Shown here: positions 51,818 to 62,095 of the stretch, piece by piece
Layout of the letters: every line of letters begins with the position of its first letter
How positions within the stretch are numbered: position 1 is the first letter of the stretch
Assembly (NCBI RefSeq): GCF_003857055.1
Contig: NZ_QGSZ01000233.1
Coordinates: 1-64,000, forward strand
Length of the DNA: 64,000 nt
Source: Micromonospora inaquosa
GTDB taxonomy: Bacteria; Actinomycetota; Actinomycetes; Mycobacteriales; Micromonosporaceae
Direction: 5' to 3'
The notes under the pieces: model-generated
What the model saw: the letters and a program-made list of their open reading frames with translations, nothing else
Told to the model about the DNA's origin: nothing
Database searches by the model: none
Position numbers and translations under genes: made by a program

Positions 51818-52880
51818 GCCGGCACCTGCTCCTTCGGCTTGTCGGCGACGGGGGCGGGCGGCGGGGAGTTCCGCCTGCGGCGGCTGAACCGGGCCCGGAA
51901 GGCCGGTGCCTGGATGAGGCAGACGGCGATGACGACGACCGCTTTGAACAGCAGGGACGTCTGCGGCGAGATGTCCATGGCGTACACCGTGGTGGTCAGG
52001 GTCTGAATGATCAGCGCGCCGATGATGGTGCCGCTGAGGAAGAACCGGCCGCCCGCGAGGGACGTACCCCCGATGACGACCGCGAGGATCGCGTCCAATT
52101 CCACCCAGAGGCCGACGGCGTTGCCGTCGGCGCTGGAGACGTTGGCCGTCATCATGAAACCGGCGACCGCGGCGCACGCGGCGCTGATCACGTACGCGAG
52201 GAAGATGACCCGGCCGGACCGGATGCCGGCGAGCCGGCTGGCCATGGAGTTGCCGCCCACCGACTCGATGATCATGCCGAGCGCGGTGCGACGGGTGAAC
52301 GCGGCGACGAGCAGGGCCGCGGCGAGGGCGATGAAAATGGCCAGCGGCAGGGTCAGCGCGTGGCCCAGGCCGATCGCCCGGTACGGCTCGGAGTTGATGG
52401 TGATGATCTGGCCCTCGGTGATCAGCTGGGCGAGACCCCGGCCGGCGACCATCAGGATCAGGGTGGCGATGATCGGTTGAATACCGATCACGGCCACCAG
52501 CACCCCGTTCCAGGCGCCGAGCACGAGCGAGACCCCCATCGCCATCGCGAGGGCGGTAACCACCACGCCAAGGCTGCTCTGGTCGGGCTGCTTGCTGATG
52601 TACATGCAGGCGATCGCGCCACTGATCGCGCAGAGCGAGCCGACCGACAGGTCGATGCCGCCGGTCGAGATGACCAGGGTCATGCCCAGCGCGACGAGGA
52701 TCAACGGTGCGCTCAGCCGCAGGATGTCGATCGGCGTGCCGTACAGGTGCCCGTCCTTGAGCTCAATGGACAGGAACCCGGGCCGGTAGATCGTGTTCGC
52801 GGCGAGCATGACGAACAGCACGGCGGCGGGCCAGAACAGCCGGTGTCCGGTGATCGCCCGATAGCGGCTCATGGCGTCGT

Positions 52881-52884
<4 letters not shown>
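51814..52884 (-). CDS. ytfT: Sugar ABC importer permease YtfT-like
   Basis: The 356-aa membrane protein has [55 protein letters not shown] and [18 protein letters not shown], and a basic C-terminal tail ([13 protein letters not shown]). It corresponds to YtfT, the first permease subunit of the furanose importer. ATG 52884 overlaps the ATPase stop (ATGA) and its own stop overlaps yjfF, so these genes are translationally coupled. The related L-arabinose importer AraUVWZ of Shewanella has the same composition, as I recall. Confidence 0.9.
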
Positions 52885-54422
<1,538 letters not shown>

Positions 54423-54475
54423 CCCATCAGACCTCTTCTGGGTTGTCGACACGGAAGGGCCACCACGCCCCCGCG

Positions 54476-54517
54476 ACGCCCGCCCGGTCGCCCCTGGGGG
54501 GTCGCTCGGGCGGGCGT
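54476..54517 (-). terminator. Hairpin between ytfQ and ytfR, possible attenuator
   Basis: ACGCCCGCCCG (54476-54486) pairs with 54507-54517, with further partial pairing inside. It lies in the 189-bp gap after the binding-protein gene, analogous to the hairpin at 42014-42044, and could lower expression of the downstream transporter genes. Confidence 0.6.
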
Positions 54518-54611
54518 GGTACGGGGGTCGTCGCGGGCCAAGCCCGGTCCGTTTCGGGTAGGGAAGCGACGCGGCGGGGCCGCCACGCGAGCGCGGCGAC
54601 CCCGTCGTCGA

Positions 54612-55616
54612 TCAGTACTTACGGTTGGGCAGAGCTTCCTTCGCCTGCTCAGTCGTGAAGGTGGTCTCCTCGGTCTCGATCCGAGCAGGCACCTCCTGGC
54701 CCTCGTGGACCTTCTTGGCCAGGTCCATCAGCTGTGGGCCGAGCAGCGGGCTGCACTCCGCGATGAAGTTGAACTTCCCGTCGGCGAGAGCCTGCATGCC
54801 ATCCTTCACGGCGTCGACCGTGATGATGGTGATGTCCTTGCCGGGCGTCTTGCCGGCCGCGGTGATCGCCTCAAGCGCGCCCAGACCCATGTCGTCGTTG
54901 TGCGCGAACAGCACGTCGATCTTCGGGTACGCCTTGAGGAACTGCTCCATGACCTGCTTGCCGCCGGCCCGGGTGAAGTCACCCGGCTGAGAGGCGATGA
55001 TCTTCAGGTTCGGGTTGGCGGCGATCGCCTCACCGAAGCCCTTCTTGCGGTCGTTCGCCGGCGCCGCACCGGTGTTGCCCTGCAGCTCGACGATGTTCAC
55101 CGGGCCCGAGGCGCTCTTCTTCTGCTCGACCAGCCACTCACCGGCGAGCCGGCCCTCCTTGACGAAGTCCGAGCCGAGGAAGGTCTTGTACAGGGTCTTG
55201 TCGGCCGAGTCCACCGAGCGGTCGGTCAGGATGACCGGGATGCCGGCGTCCTTGGCCTCCTTGAGCACGGTGTCCCACCCGGACTCCACCACCGGCGAGA
55301 AGGCGATCACGTCGACCTTCTGCTGGATGTAGTTGCGGATCGCCTTGATCTGGTTTTCCTGCTTCTGCTGAGCGTCATCGAACTTCAGCTCGATCCCCGC
55401 GGCAGCCGCCGACTCCTTGATCGAGGTGGTGTTCGCGGTCCGCCACCCGCTCTCCGCGCCGACCTGGGAGAAGCCCATCGTGATCTTGCCGTCGTCCTTG
55501 GACCCGCCGCCGCCGGTGTCGCTGTTGCCGCAGGCCGCCACGCCGCCGACCAGCAGCACGCTGGCGAGGACCGCGGCAGCGCGCCACGGAGCGGACTGCG
55601 TTCGCATCTTTCCCAT
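54612..55616 (-). CDS. ytfQ: Sugar-binding lipoprotein YtfQ-like
   Basis: The 334-aa protein starts at ATG 55616 after AAGGAG and has a lipoprotein signal (VLASVLLVGGVAAC). The binding domain has TMGFSQVGAESGWRTANTTS, VDVIAFSPVVESGWDTVLKE, VILTDRSVDS and the late motif CSPLLGPQLMDLAKK. It matches YtfQ of E. coli, which binds galactofuranose; relatives bind L-arabinofuranose. It is the third gene in the operon, 128 bp after araD, and lies outside the cytoplasm as a membrane-tethered capture protein. Confidence 0.9.
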   Translation of the reverse strand: MGKMRTQSAPWRAAAVLASVLLVGGVAACGNSDTGGGGSKDDGKITMGFSQVGAESGWRTANTTSIKESAAAAGIELKFDDAQQKQENQIKAIRNYIQQKVDVIAFSPVVESGWDTVLKEAKDAGIPVILTDRSVDSADKTLYKTFLGSDFVKEGRLAGEWLVEQKKSASGPVNIVELQGNTGAAPANDRKKGFGEAIAANPNLKIIASQPGDFTRAGGKQVMEQFLKAYPKIDVLFAHNDDMGLGALEAITAAGKTPGKDITIITVDAVKDGMQALADGKFNFIAECSPLLGPQLMDLAKKVHEGQEVPARIETEETTFTTEQAKEALPNRKY

Positions 55617-55744
55617 CGAATCTCCTTGGCTGGATGTGGTGGGTAACCGCGCGAACCGCCGAGGTGCGAAGGAGCGGCGTACGCGGGTGGTGCGTGCTGG
55701 TGCGTCGTGGTGCAGACCGACGGGTCCCGGATGTTCGGTGAGGG

Positions 55745-56437
55745 TCAGGAACCCGCCGGTGCGACTGGTTGTTGGCCGTAGACGTTCTGGTAGCGGTCGT
55801 AGAGGGAGTCGATGTCGGCCTGCGCCATCGGGACCGGCTGCCCGAGGGTGTGGGCCAGGTGCGCGGTACGGGCCACGTCCTCGCACATGACTGCCGCCTT
55901 GACCGCCGCGCGGGCGTCGCGGCCGATGGTGAACACGCCGTGGTTGCGCATCAGCACCGCGGGCGAACGGTGCCCGGCGAGCGTGGCGACGATGCCCTTG
56001 CCGATGTCGTCACCGCCGATCAGCGCGAACGGGCCGATCGGGATCTCCCCGCCGAACTCGTCGGCCTGCGCGGTGAGGTGGCAGGGGATCGACTCCCCAC
56101 ACGCCGCCCAGGCGGTCGCGTACGAGCTGTGCGTGTGGACGACCCCACCGACCTCGGGCATGGCCCGATAGACGTAGGCGTGGGCGGCGGTGTCGCTGGA
56201 CGGGGCGAAGTCGCCCTCGACGAGAACACCGTCGAGGTCGCACACCACCATCGTGGCCGCGGTGAGGTCGTCGTAGCTCACCCCACTCGGCTTGATCACC
56301 ATCAGATCCTGGCCGGGAACCCGCGCGGAGACGTTGCCGGACGTCCAGGCGACCAGGTTGTACCGGGTCAGCTCGGCGTGCAGGCGGGCGACGGTCTCGC
56401 GCAGCTCGCCGATCTGTCGGTTCACCTCGGCGTTCAC
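55745..56437 (-). CDS. araD: L-ribulose-5-phosphate 4-epimerase
   Basis: The 230-aa class II aldolase-fold enzyme converts L-ribulose 5-phosphate to D-xylulose 5-phosphate, which enters the pentose phosphate pathway. The zinc His pair in VVHTHSSYATAW (101, 103), the third His166 in LMRNHGVF, the conserved Glu74 in DGVLVEGDFAPSSDTAAHAY and DRYQNVYGQ near the C terminus match AraD. The GTG at 56437 overlaps the araB stop (GTGA), so translation is coupled. Length fits the E. coli enzyme (231). Confidence 0.95.
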   Translation of the reverse strand: MNAEVNRQIGELRETVARLHAELTRYNLVAWTSGNVSARVPGQDLMVIKPSGVSYDDLTAATMVVCDLDGVLVEGDFAPSSDTAAHAYVYRAMPEVGGVVHTHSSYATAWAACGESIPCHLTAQADEFGGEIPIGPFALIGGDDIGKGIVATLAGHRSPAVLMRNHGVFTIGRDARAAVKAAVMCEDVARTAHLAHTLGQPVPMAQADIDSLYDRYQNVYGQQPVAPAGS

Positions 56438-58116
56438 GCCACCACCTCCAGCGGGGTCTCGTGTGCGGTCGCGGCGGCCTCGACCGCCGCGTTACGGATC
56501 GCCCGCAGGCGGAGCATGACGTCGTTGCCGCCGCGACCGAAGTGGTCGTGCAGCGACCGGTACTCGGCGTAGAGCGCGTCGTAGGCGCGGGCCCGCTCGG
56601 GGTCCGGACGGTAGACGGCCTCGTGCACCCGACCCATCGCCCGCGACGCCTCGTGGATCGACGGGAACTCACCGGCGGCGACGGCGGCGTGGATCGCCGA
56701 GCCCAGCGCCGGCCCCTGCGCCGAGGCGATGATGTTCAGCGGTCGCTTGGTCACGTCGGCGTAGATCTGCATCAGCAACGCGTTGTTGGTCAGACCACCG
56801 GCGATCACCAGGTCGTTCACCGGGACTCCGGCGTCGACGAACGCCTCGATGATCATCCGGGTGCCGTACGCGGTGGACTCCAGCAGGGCCCGGTAGATGT
56901 CCTGCGGCCGGGTGGCCAGGGTCATCCCGACGATCAGACCGCTGAGGTCGTGGTTGACCAGCAGGGAACGGTTGCCGTTCCACCAGTCCAGGGCGATCAG
57001 GCCGTGCGCGCCGACGGGCTGGCTCGCGGCCAGCTCGGTGAGGCGTTCGTGCGAGTCGATGCCAGCCGGGGCGGCGTGCTCGACGAACCAGCCGAAGATG
57101 TCGCCGACGCCGCTCTGCCCGGCCTCGTAACCCCACGCGCCGGGGCTGATGCCGCCGTCCACGACACCGCACATGCCGGCCACCTCGGCGACCTCCGCGC
57201 CGTTGACGACGTGGCAGGTCGAGGTGCCCATGATGGCGACCAGCCGACCGGGCTCCACCGCCTGCGCGGACGCCGCGGTGACGTGCGCGTCGACGTTGCC
57301 GACGGCCACCGCGATCCCCTCCGGCAGGCCGGTCCATGCGGCGGCCTGGGCGGTGAGCGCGCCGGCCCGGGCGCCGAGGGGCAGCAACGGGCCGTCCAGC
57401 TTGGCCACGAAGTCGCCGAAGTTGGGGTTGAGCGCGGTCAGGAAGTCCTTGGAGGGATAGTGACCGTCCTGCAGGATGCCCTTGTATCCAGCCGTGCAGA
57501 CGTTGCGGGTCTCGGTGCCGCAGAGCTGCCAGACGATCCAGTCGGCCGCCTCGATGAAGCGCTCGGCCCGGTCGTAGACCTCCGGGTCCTCCTCCAGCAT
57601 CTGCAGGCCCTTGGCGTACTGCCACTCGGCGGAGATCTTGCCGCCGTACCGGCCGATCCACGGCTCGGCCCGCTCGTGGGCCAGCGCGTTGATCCGGTCG
57701 GCGTGCGGCTGCGCGGCGTGGTGCTTCCACAGCTTGACCCAGGCGTGCGGCCGATCGCGCAGCTCGGGCGTCTCGCACAGCGGAGTGCCGTCGGCGAGCG
57801 TCGGCAGCACGGTGCAGGCGGTGAAGTCGATGCCGATGCCGACCACCGCCGCCGGGTCCACCCCTGCGGCGGCCACCGCCGCCGGGACGGCGTACCGCAG
57901 CACGTCGCGGTAGTCCTGCGGGTTCTGCAGGGCCCAGTCCGGGGGTAGCGTTCGACCTCCCGGCAGCGCCGTGCTGATCACGCTATCGCCGTACTCGTGC
58001 ACCGCGGTCCCCAACTCGGCACCATCGCCGACACGGACCACCAGAGCTCGCCCGGACAGGGTGCCGTAATCGACACCGACGACGTAGCGGTCGTCAGCTC
58101 CGTCCACACGGTTCAT
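56434..58116 (-). CDS. araB: L-ribulokinase
   Basis: The 560-aa FGGY kinase phosphorylates L-ribulose using ATP. It begins near VVGVDYGTLSGRALVVRVGD (the phosphate loop) and has ASAQAVEPGRLVAIMGTSTC, GMCGVVDGGISPGAWGYEAG, TRMIIEAF and VIAGGLTNNALLMQIYADV, all typical of AraB. The ATG at 58116 follows GGAGG at 5 nt; a GTG at 58128 is inside that ribosome site. It is the first gene of a seven-gene operon and lies 28 bp downstream of the arabinose operator. Confidence 0.95.
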   Translation of the reverse strand: MNRVDGADDRYVVGVDYGTLSGRALVVRVGDGAELGTAVHEYGDSVISTALPGGRTLPPDWALQNPQDYRDVLRYAVPAAVAAAGVDPAAVVGIGIDFTACTVLPTLADGTPLCETPELRDRPHAWVKLWKHHAAQPHADRINALAHERAEPWIGRYGGKISAEWQYAKGLQMLEEDPEVYDRAERFIEAADWIVWQLCGTETRNVCTAGYKGILQDGHYPSKDFLTALNPNFGDFVAKLDGPLLPLGARAGALTAQAAAWTGLPEGIAVAVGNVDAHVTAASAQAVEPGRLVAIMGTSTCHVVNGAEVAEVAGMCGVVDGGISPGAWGYEAGQSGVGDIFGWFVEHAAPAGIDSHERLTELAASQPVGAHGLIALDWWNGNRSLLVNHDLSGLIVGMTLATRPQDIYRALLESTAYGTRMIIEAFVDAGVPVNDLVIAGGLTNNALLMQIYADVTKRPLNIIASAQGPALGSAIHAAVAAGEFPSIHEASRAMGRVHEAVYRPDPERARAYDALYAEYRSLHDHFGRGGNDVMLRLRAIRNAAVEAAATAHETPLEVVA

Positions 58117-58142
58117 GTTCACCTCCACCGTTAACGGGGATA

Positions 58143-58171
58143 GTGTTAACGCTCACATCCAGCCTCGTCAA
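58143..58171 (-). promoter_or_regulatory. araB operon promoter with internal operator
   Basis: On the minus strand, TTGACG (58166-58171) and TAACAC (58143-58148) are 17 bp apart, with the operator TGTTAACGCTCACA at 58144-58157 between and over the -10. The chvE promoter at 43255 has the same -35, operator and -10 in the same order. Confidence 0.78.
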
Positions 58172-58412
58172 GACATCTACCCGCAACAGCTCCGTAACGG
58201 AACGCGGAAGGCGGACCGACTCGGGAGGGTTGATAGCGGATCAGCGCAAAGGATGCCAATCCGCCCTCAACTGCCCCGATCAGGCGAGGATGGGGGCCTC
58301 CGCCCGGAACGGATGTCGACCCGAGAGCCGCCGACGGGCGGGGCGACAGGTCCAGCGCGCCGGACACTGCGGGACGACCGTCCGATAGCGACCACCTCTC
58401 TCGCGCCGACGA

Positions 58413-58426
58413 TGGCAGCGATAACA
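58413..58426. promoter_or_regulatory. Auxiliary arabinose-regulon operator, weak
   Basis: TGGCAGCGATAACA has a good right half-site (GCGATAACA) but a degenerate left half. It lies about 270 bp upstream of the main araB operator and could take part in repression by looping. Confidence 0.45.
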
Positions 58427-58547
58427 TCGCCGGACCGCCGCGCCCGTGCGCTCAGATCCGCGCCGCAGCCATTGGTGACCATGCACGCTCATGGGTGAGC
58501 GCTCCGCAGCGGCGGCCCGCACAGCGCGCAACCGGGCGGCGTGGCGG

Positions 58548-58561
58548 TGTTATCGATAACA
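58548..58561. promoter_or_regulatory. Perfect arabinose-regulon operator far upstream of araB
   Basis: TGTTATCGATAACA is a perfect 14-bp palindrome about 400 bp upstream of the araB operator. The neighbouring gene on the other side points away (its 3' end is at 58753), so araB is the only likely target. Looping with 58144 or 58413 is plausible. Confidence 0.7.
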
Positions 58562-58752
58562 TTCGACGTCTTGATTCTTCCCGCCGGCCGGGGCAGCCCG
58601 CGCGGCGGACGGCACCGGGAAGCACGATCCACCGGTGTCTCCTGGGTCGTGGAGTCGCCCGCAGACCACGGGACGCGACGAACCGGCGGCCGACCCCGCT
58701 GGGCCGAGCCGCCGGCTCTTTCGTCGCGATGGCGAGACCGCGCGCCGTCGGA

Positions 58753-59541
58753 TCAGGCCGTCCGGTTGCGGTTGTAGAGGGACTTGGCCCAGAGGAAGCA
58801 CACCACGCTGATGACGGCGCACCAGACGACGGCGATGGCCCCGTTGTTCCCGATTCCGGTGCCCAGGAGCAGGCCGCGAAGGGTCTCCATGACGGGCGTG
58901 AAGGGCTGGTAGTCCGCGAACAACCGCACAGCGGTCGGCATGGAGTCGGTGGGGACGAACCCGCTGCCGAGGAACGGCAGAAGGATCAGCGGCATGGGCA
59001 GGTTGCTGGCCGTCTCGACGCTGTCACTGACCAGACCGAGAGCGACCGACAGCCAGGTGAGCGCAAAAGTGATCATGGCGAGGACGCCGACCGCGGCGAG
59101 CCACTCGACCGGGTTTGCCGTGGGCCGGAACCCGACCAGCAGCGCCACACCGGTGACGGCCGCGAGGCTGAGCATGGTCTGGATCAGGCTGCCCAGGACG
59201 TGACCCGTCAGGACCGACGGTCGGAAGATCGACATTGTGCGGAACCGGGCGATGATCCCCTCGGTCATGTCCATCGCGACCGAGATGGCGGTGCCCTGCG
59301 CGGCGCTGACCACCGTGATGAGCAGGATGCCGGGGGTGACGTAGTTGGCGTACTGGGAGCGGTCGCCGGACGGGCCGAGCCCGGCGCCGAGCGTGCCGCC
59401 GAAGACGTAGACGAAGAGCAGCAGAATGATGATCGGGATGCCGATGAGCAGGAACGTCATCGACGGATACCGCCGCATGTGCAGCAGATTGCGCCGCAGC
59501 ATGGTGTTCGAGTCGCGGACGGCGAGGGAGAGGGTGCTCAT
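58753..59541 (-). CDS. DrrB-like ABC-2 permease
   Basis: The 262-aa protein has an N-terminal MLRRNLLHMRRYPSMTFLLI, with six predicted helices (about 27-48, 65-85, 105-130, 140-165, 172-190 and 230-250), and VTPGILLITVVSAAQGTAIS typical of daunorubicin-type DrrB permeases. It forms the membrane part with the ATPase at 59538-60515. ATG 59541 overlaps the ATPase stop by 4 bp. The export substrate is unknown; the family often exports antibiotics, lipids or other hydrophobic compounds. Confidence 0.87.
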   Translation of the reverse strand: MSTLSLAVRDSNTMLRRNLLHMRRYPSMTFLLIGIPIIILLLFVYVFGGTLGAGLGPSGDRSQYANYVTPGILLITVVSAAQGTAISVAMDMTEGIIARFRTMSIFRPSVLTGHVLGSLIQTMLSLAAVTGVALLVGFRPTANPVEWLAAVGVLAMITFALTWLSVALGLVSDSVETASNLPMPLILLPFLGSGFVPTDSMPTAVRLFADYQPFTPVMETLRGLLLGTGIGNNGAIAVVWCAVISVVCFLWAKSLYNRNRTA

Positions 59542-60515
59542 CGCGTGGGAGCCCTTTCGTGGTCGGGTCGGCTGGCCCGGGTGTCCGGCTGACCGGTGAG
59601 GGTGAGGAAGACGTCGTCGAGGTCGGGGGTGTGCACGGAGAGCCCGGCCACGCTGATCGACGCGCGGTCGAGCTGGTCGAGCAGAGATCGCAGCGACCCG
59701 ACCCCACCGTCACTCGGCACCTGGAGGGTGAGCGCCGCGTCGTCCCGGGTGGCGGTCTGCAACGTCCGGGCCGCCGAGTCGAGCCCCTCCTGGTCGGCGA
59801 ACTGCAACACCACATGGCCGCCCGGGATGAGCCGCTTGAGCTCGCGCGGCGTGCCCTCGGCGATCAGTCGACCATGGTCGAGGAACGCCACCCGGTCGGC
59901 GAGTTGGTCGGCCTCCTCCAGGTACTGCGTGGTGAGCAGGATCGTCACGCCCTCGGCAACGAGCGCCCGGATGATGTGCCACATCGCCCGGCGGCTGCGC
60001 GGGTCGAGGCCGGTGGTCGGCTCGTCGAGGAAGATGACGCGGGGCTCGCCGACCAGGGTCATCGCGAGGTCGAGCCGTCGGCGCATGCCACCGGAGTACG
60101 TCGACACCGGCTTGCCCGCCGCCTCGGTCAGGTCGAACTGGTCGAGCAGGTCGGCGATCCGACGCCGGCCGGCGGCCCTGCCCAGGTGGCACAGGTCGGC
60201 CATCAGGGTCAGGTTCTCCCGGGCGGTGAGCAGGTTGTCGACGGCGGAGAACTGGCCGGTGACGCCGATCAGCGCACGTACCGCGTCGGGCTCGCGGGCC
60301 AGATCGTGGCCGAAGACGCGGGCAGTGCCGCCGTCGGCCTTGATCAGGGTGGAGAGGATCTGCACTGTGGTGGTCTTGCCGGCACCGTTGGGACCGAGCA
60401 ACGCAAAGATCGTGCCCTCGGTGATCATCAGGTCGACGCCGTCCAGTACGACCTTGTCGCCGTAGGACTTGCGCAGGTCGGTGGCGACGATCGCGGGGTT
60501 CATGGAGCTGGTCAT
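59538..60515 (-). CDS. DrrA-like ABC ATPase
   Basis: The 325-aa protein has GPNGAGKTTTV (Walker A), YSGGMRRRLDLAMTL (signature), RVIFLDEPTTGLDPRSR (Walker B) and TTQYLEEADQLADR (switch loop), as in daunorubicin-resistance DrrA proteins. GAGGAG precedes ATG 60515. It powers the exporter with the permease it overlaps. The gene is third in a four-gene set after a HicB-like and a DUF4097 gene, 50 bp downstream of the latter. Substrate unknown. Confidence 0.9.
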   Translation of the reverse strand: MTSSMNPAIVATDLRKSYGDKVVLDGVDLMITEGTIFALLGPNGAGKTTTVQILSTLIKADGGTARVFGHDLAREPDAVRALIGVTGQFSAVDNLLTARENLTLMADLCHLGRAAGRRRIADLLDQFDLTEAAGKPVSTYSGGMRRRLDLAMTLVGEPRVIFLDEPTTGLDPRSRRAMWHIIRALVAEGVTILLTTQYLEEADQLADRVAFLDHGRLIAEGTPRELKRLIPGGHVVLQFADQEGLDSAARTLQTATRDDAALTLQVPSDGGVGSLRSLLDQLDRASISVAGLSVHTPDLDDVFLTLTGQPDTRASRPDHERAPTR

Positions 60516-60565
60516 GGTCTCCTCATTTGTGGTCGGCGCGGTGATCGGTCAGACGCGGTGATCGG

Positions 60566-61408
60566 TCAGGCGCGGCGGATCAGGATGTCGCCGTAGGAGG
60601 TGTTCGCCCGGACCTCGACCGTCTCGTCGGTCTGCGCCGGGCTGTCGGTCGACTCCAGCGCGTTGTGCACGCGGCCGTGCTTGGAACTGACGTCGAGCCA
60701 CGCAGCGGTCCCGCGACGGATGCCGACCTCGATCGCGCCGTAGGAGGTCTGCACGTCGATCGCGCCGCGCGCGACCTCACCCAGCCGGAGGTTGCCGTAG
60801 GCGGTACGCGCCGTCACCGAGGCCGTCGACGCGTCCACGGTGATGTCGCCGTAGGCCGTGTTGATCCGGACGTCGCCGCCACTGCGGCCGATCCAGCAGT
60901 CGCCGGACGAATTCTTGATCTCGGCGGTGCCCTCGACCTCGCCGATGCGCACCTTGCCGGACGACGCCTTCACCCGGGCCGGACCGAGGACGCGCTCGAC
61001 CGCGACCTCGCCGTGGCTGCTGTCGATCTCCAACGGTCCGGTCTCGTCGAGCCGGATGCCGCTTCCGGTCTTGATCCGACACTCGCCGAGTCGACCCTCG
61101 CAGCGGAACGCCGCCCACGACGCCTCGGCGTGCACCCGCGAATCGGTCGGCACCTCGATCAGGACGTCGACCGACGGCCCGGGGCCGAACCCGTAGCGGC
61201 GCCAGCTCTTCGGCACCCGGATCACCAGTTGCCCGGCGGCGAACTCGACGGTGGTCTGGTCGGCGGCGCCCACGTCGGCCTTGCTCGACGGGTCGCGGGG
61301 CCGCACCGTCACCACCGTGTCGGTGCGGTCGCTCGCGGCGATCCAGGCATCGCCGATCGGCAGCTCGATCTGGACGGAAATCGGTTCTGGCGTCTCGAAA
61401 ACAGGCAT
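60566..61408 (-). CDS. DUF4097-family beta-helix-like protein
   Basis: The 280-aa protein is made of short repeating strands (about 110-260) such as IDSSHGEVAVERVLGPARVK, ASSGKVRIGEVEGTAEIKNS, INTAYGDITVDASTASVTAR and VQTSYGAIEVGIRRGTAAWL, typical of DUF4097 and probably a beta-solenoid or stacked strands. An N-terminal PISVQIELPIGDAWI begins the fold. No signal peptide or membrane helix is seen. CGGGAG precedes ATG 61408. Function is unknown; in Streptomyces such genes lie with HicB-like and DrrAB-like genes. Confidence 0.83.
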   Translation of the reverse strand: MPVFETPEPISVQIELPIGDAWIAASDRTDTVVTVRPRDPSSKADVGAADQTTVEFAAGQLVIRVPKSWRRYGFGPGPSVDVLIEVPTDSRVHAEASWAAFRCEGRLGECRIKTGSGIRLDETGPLEIDSSHGEVAVERVLGPARVKASSGKVRIGEVEGTAEIKNSSGDCWIGRSGGDVRINTAYGDITVDASTASVTARTAYGNLRLGEVARGAIDVQTSYGAIEVGIRRGTAAWLDVSSKHGRVHNALESTDSPAQTDETVEVRANTSYGDILIRRA

Positions 61409-61478
61409 GGTGGTCTCCCGAAAGGTGGTCGGTGGAGGTCGCCGCTGGTCAGCGGCGTGGCGGAAGGGGTGCGGGAAG

Positions 61479-62003
61479 TTAGCGGGCCCAGCCGGTGAAG
61501 CGCTGGCCGGAGGTCGGCTCCACCCGACGCGGTGGACGGCGTTCCGTGTCGCCTGCCCCGATGGCACCGGCGACGGCGCGCACCAGCCAGGCGTTGACCG
61601 AGAGCCCGGCGCGCCCAGCGGCTTCCTCGACGCTGGCTTTCAGGTGGTCGGGGAGCCGGAGGTTGATCCGCGAGGTGCCGCCCTCGTCACCCTCGGGCGC
61701 GGACACCGGCACCGACAGCGGTGGCGGGCCGCTGGCCTCGACCGTCACCTCGACCGGCGGACTGGCCGGTGTCACCACGAAGTCGGGCTCACGCCCCCGC
61801 AACCGAACGTGCACCGAACCCGGTGCGAGATCGCGGGTGATCTCGTCGGCCGCGTCGGAGAGCGCTTCGAGCAGCGTCAGACGGGTGGCCGACTCCAGTT
61901 GCGCGAAGAGCCGTTCGGCCAGCACCCGGGCCTCCGGGTCCACACCCTCGGCGGCCACGGCGAACTCGTTTCGCAGGTTCTCGACGTACGACCTCAGCTC
62001 CAT
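61479..62003 (-). CDS. HicB-like ribbon-helix-helix protein (174 aa)
   Basis: The C-terminal part has INLRLPDHLKASVEEAAGRA and GLSVNAWLVRAVAGAI, the HicB/Arc-type ribbon-helix-helix pattern that binds DNA. The N-terminal 110 residues (MELRSYVENLRNEFAVAAEG) are helical, of unknown role. HicB proteins are usually antitoxins, but no HicA toxin gene is adjacent, so it is probably a regulator of the operon that follows. ATG 62003 lies within direct repeats, so autoregulation is likely. The next gene starts 70 bp downstream. Confidence 0.8.
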   Translation of the reverse strand: MELRSYVENLRNEFAVAAEGVDPEARVLAERLFAQLESATRLTLLEALSDAADEITRDLAPGSVHVRLRGREPDFVVTPASPPVEVTVEASGPPPLSVPVSAPEGDEGGTSRINLRLPDHLKASVEEAAGRAGLSVNAWLVRAVAGAIGAGDTERRPPRRVEPTSGQRFTGWAR

Positions 62004-62021
62004 GGCACCATGATGGCACCA
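62003..62021. promoter_or_regulatory. Direct repeats TGGCACCA at the HicB-like start
   Basis: TGGCACCA occurs at 62003-62010 and 62014-62021, 11 bp apart (about one helix turn), overlapping the start codon. TGGCTCA also occurs twice further out (about 62025 and 62046). Ribbon-helix-helix proteins often bind phased short repeats like these. Confidence 0.5.
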
Positions 62022-62095
62022 CTTTGGCTCAGAACACAACAGCTATGGCTCATCGAGGTGCCGTCGTCTGGCTCCGCCGGTGGGACACCGGGTTC

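Larger units (their letters stand above)
58158..58752. other. Intergenic control region of the araB operon
   Basis: About 600 bp without a supported gene. It holds the two upstream operators at 58413 and 58548. The frames in this stretch are low-complexity Arg/Pro/Ala and match no family. Confidence 0.6.

Noticed and set aside
55417..55890. Plus-strand 157-aa frame across the ytfQ/araD gap
   Set aside because: It is antisense to ytfQ and to the araD end, with no motif.
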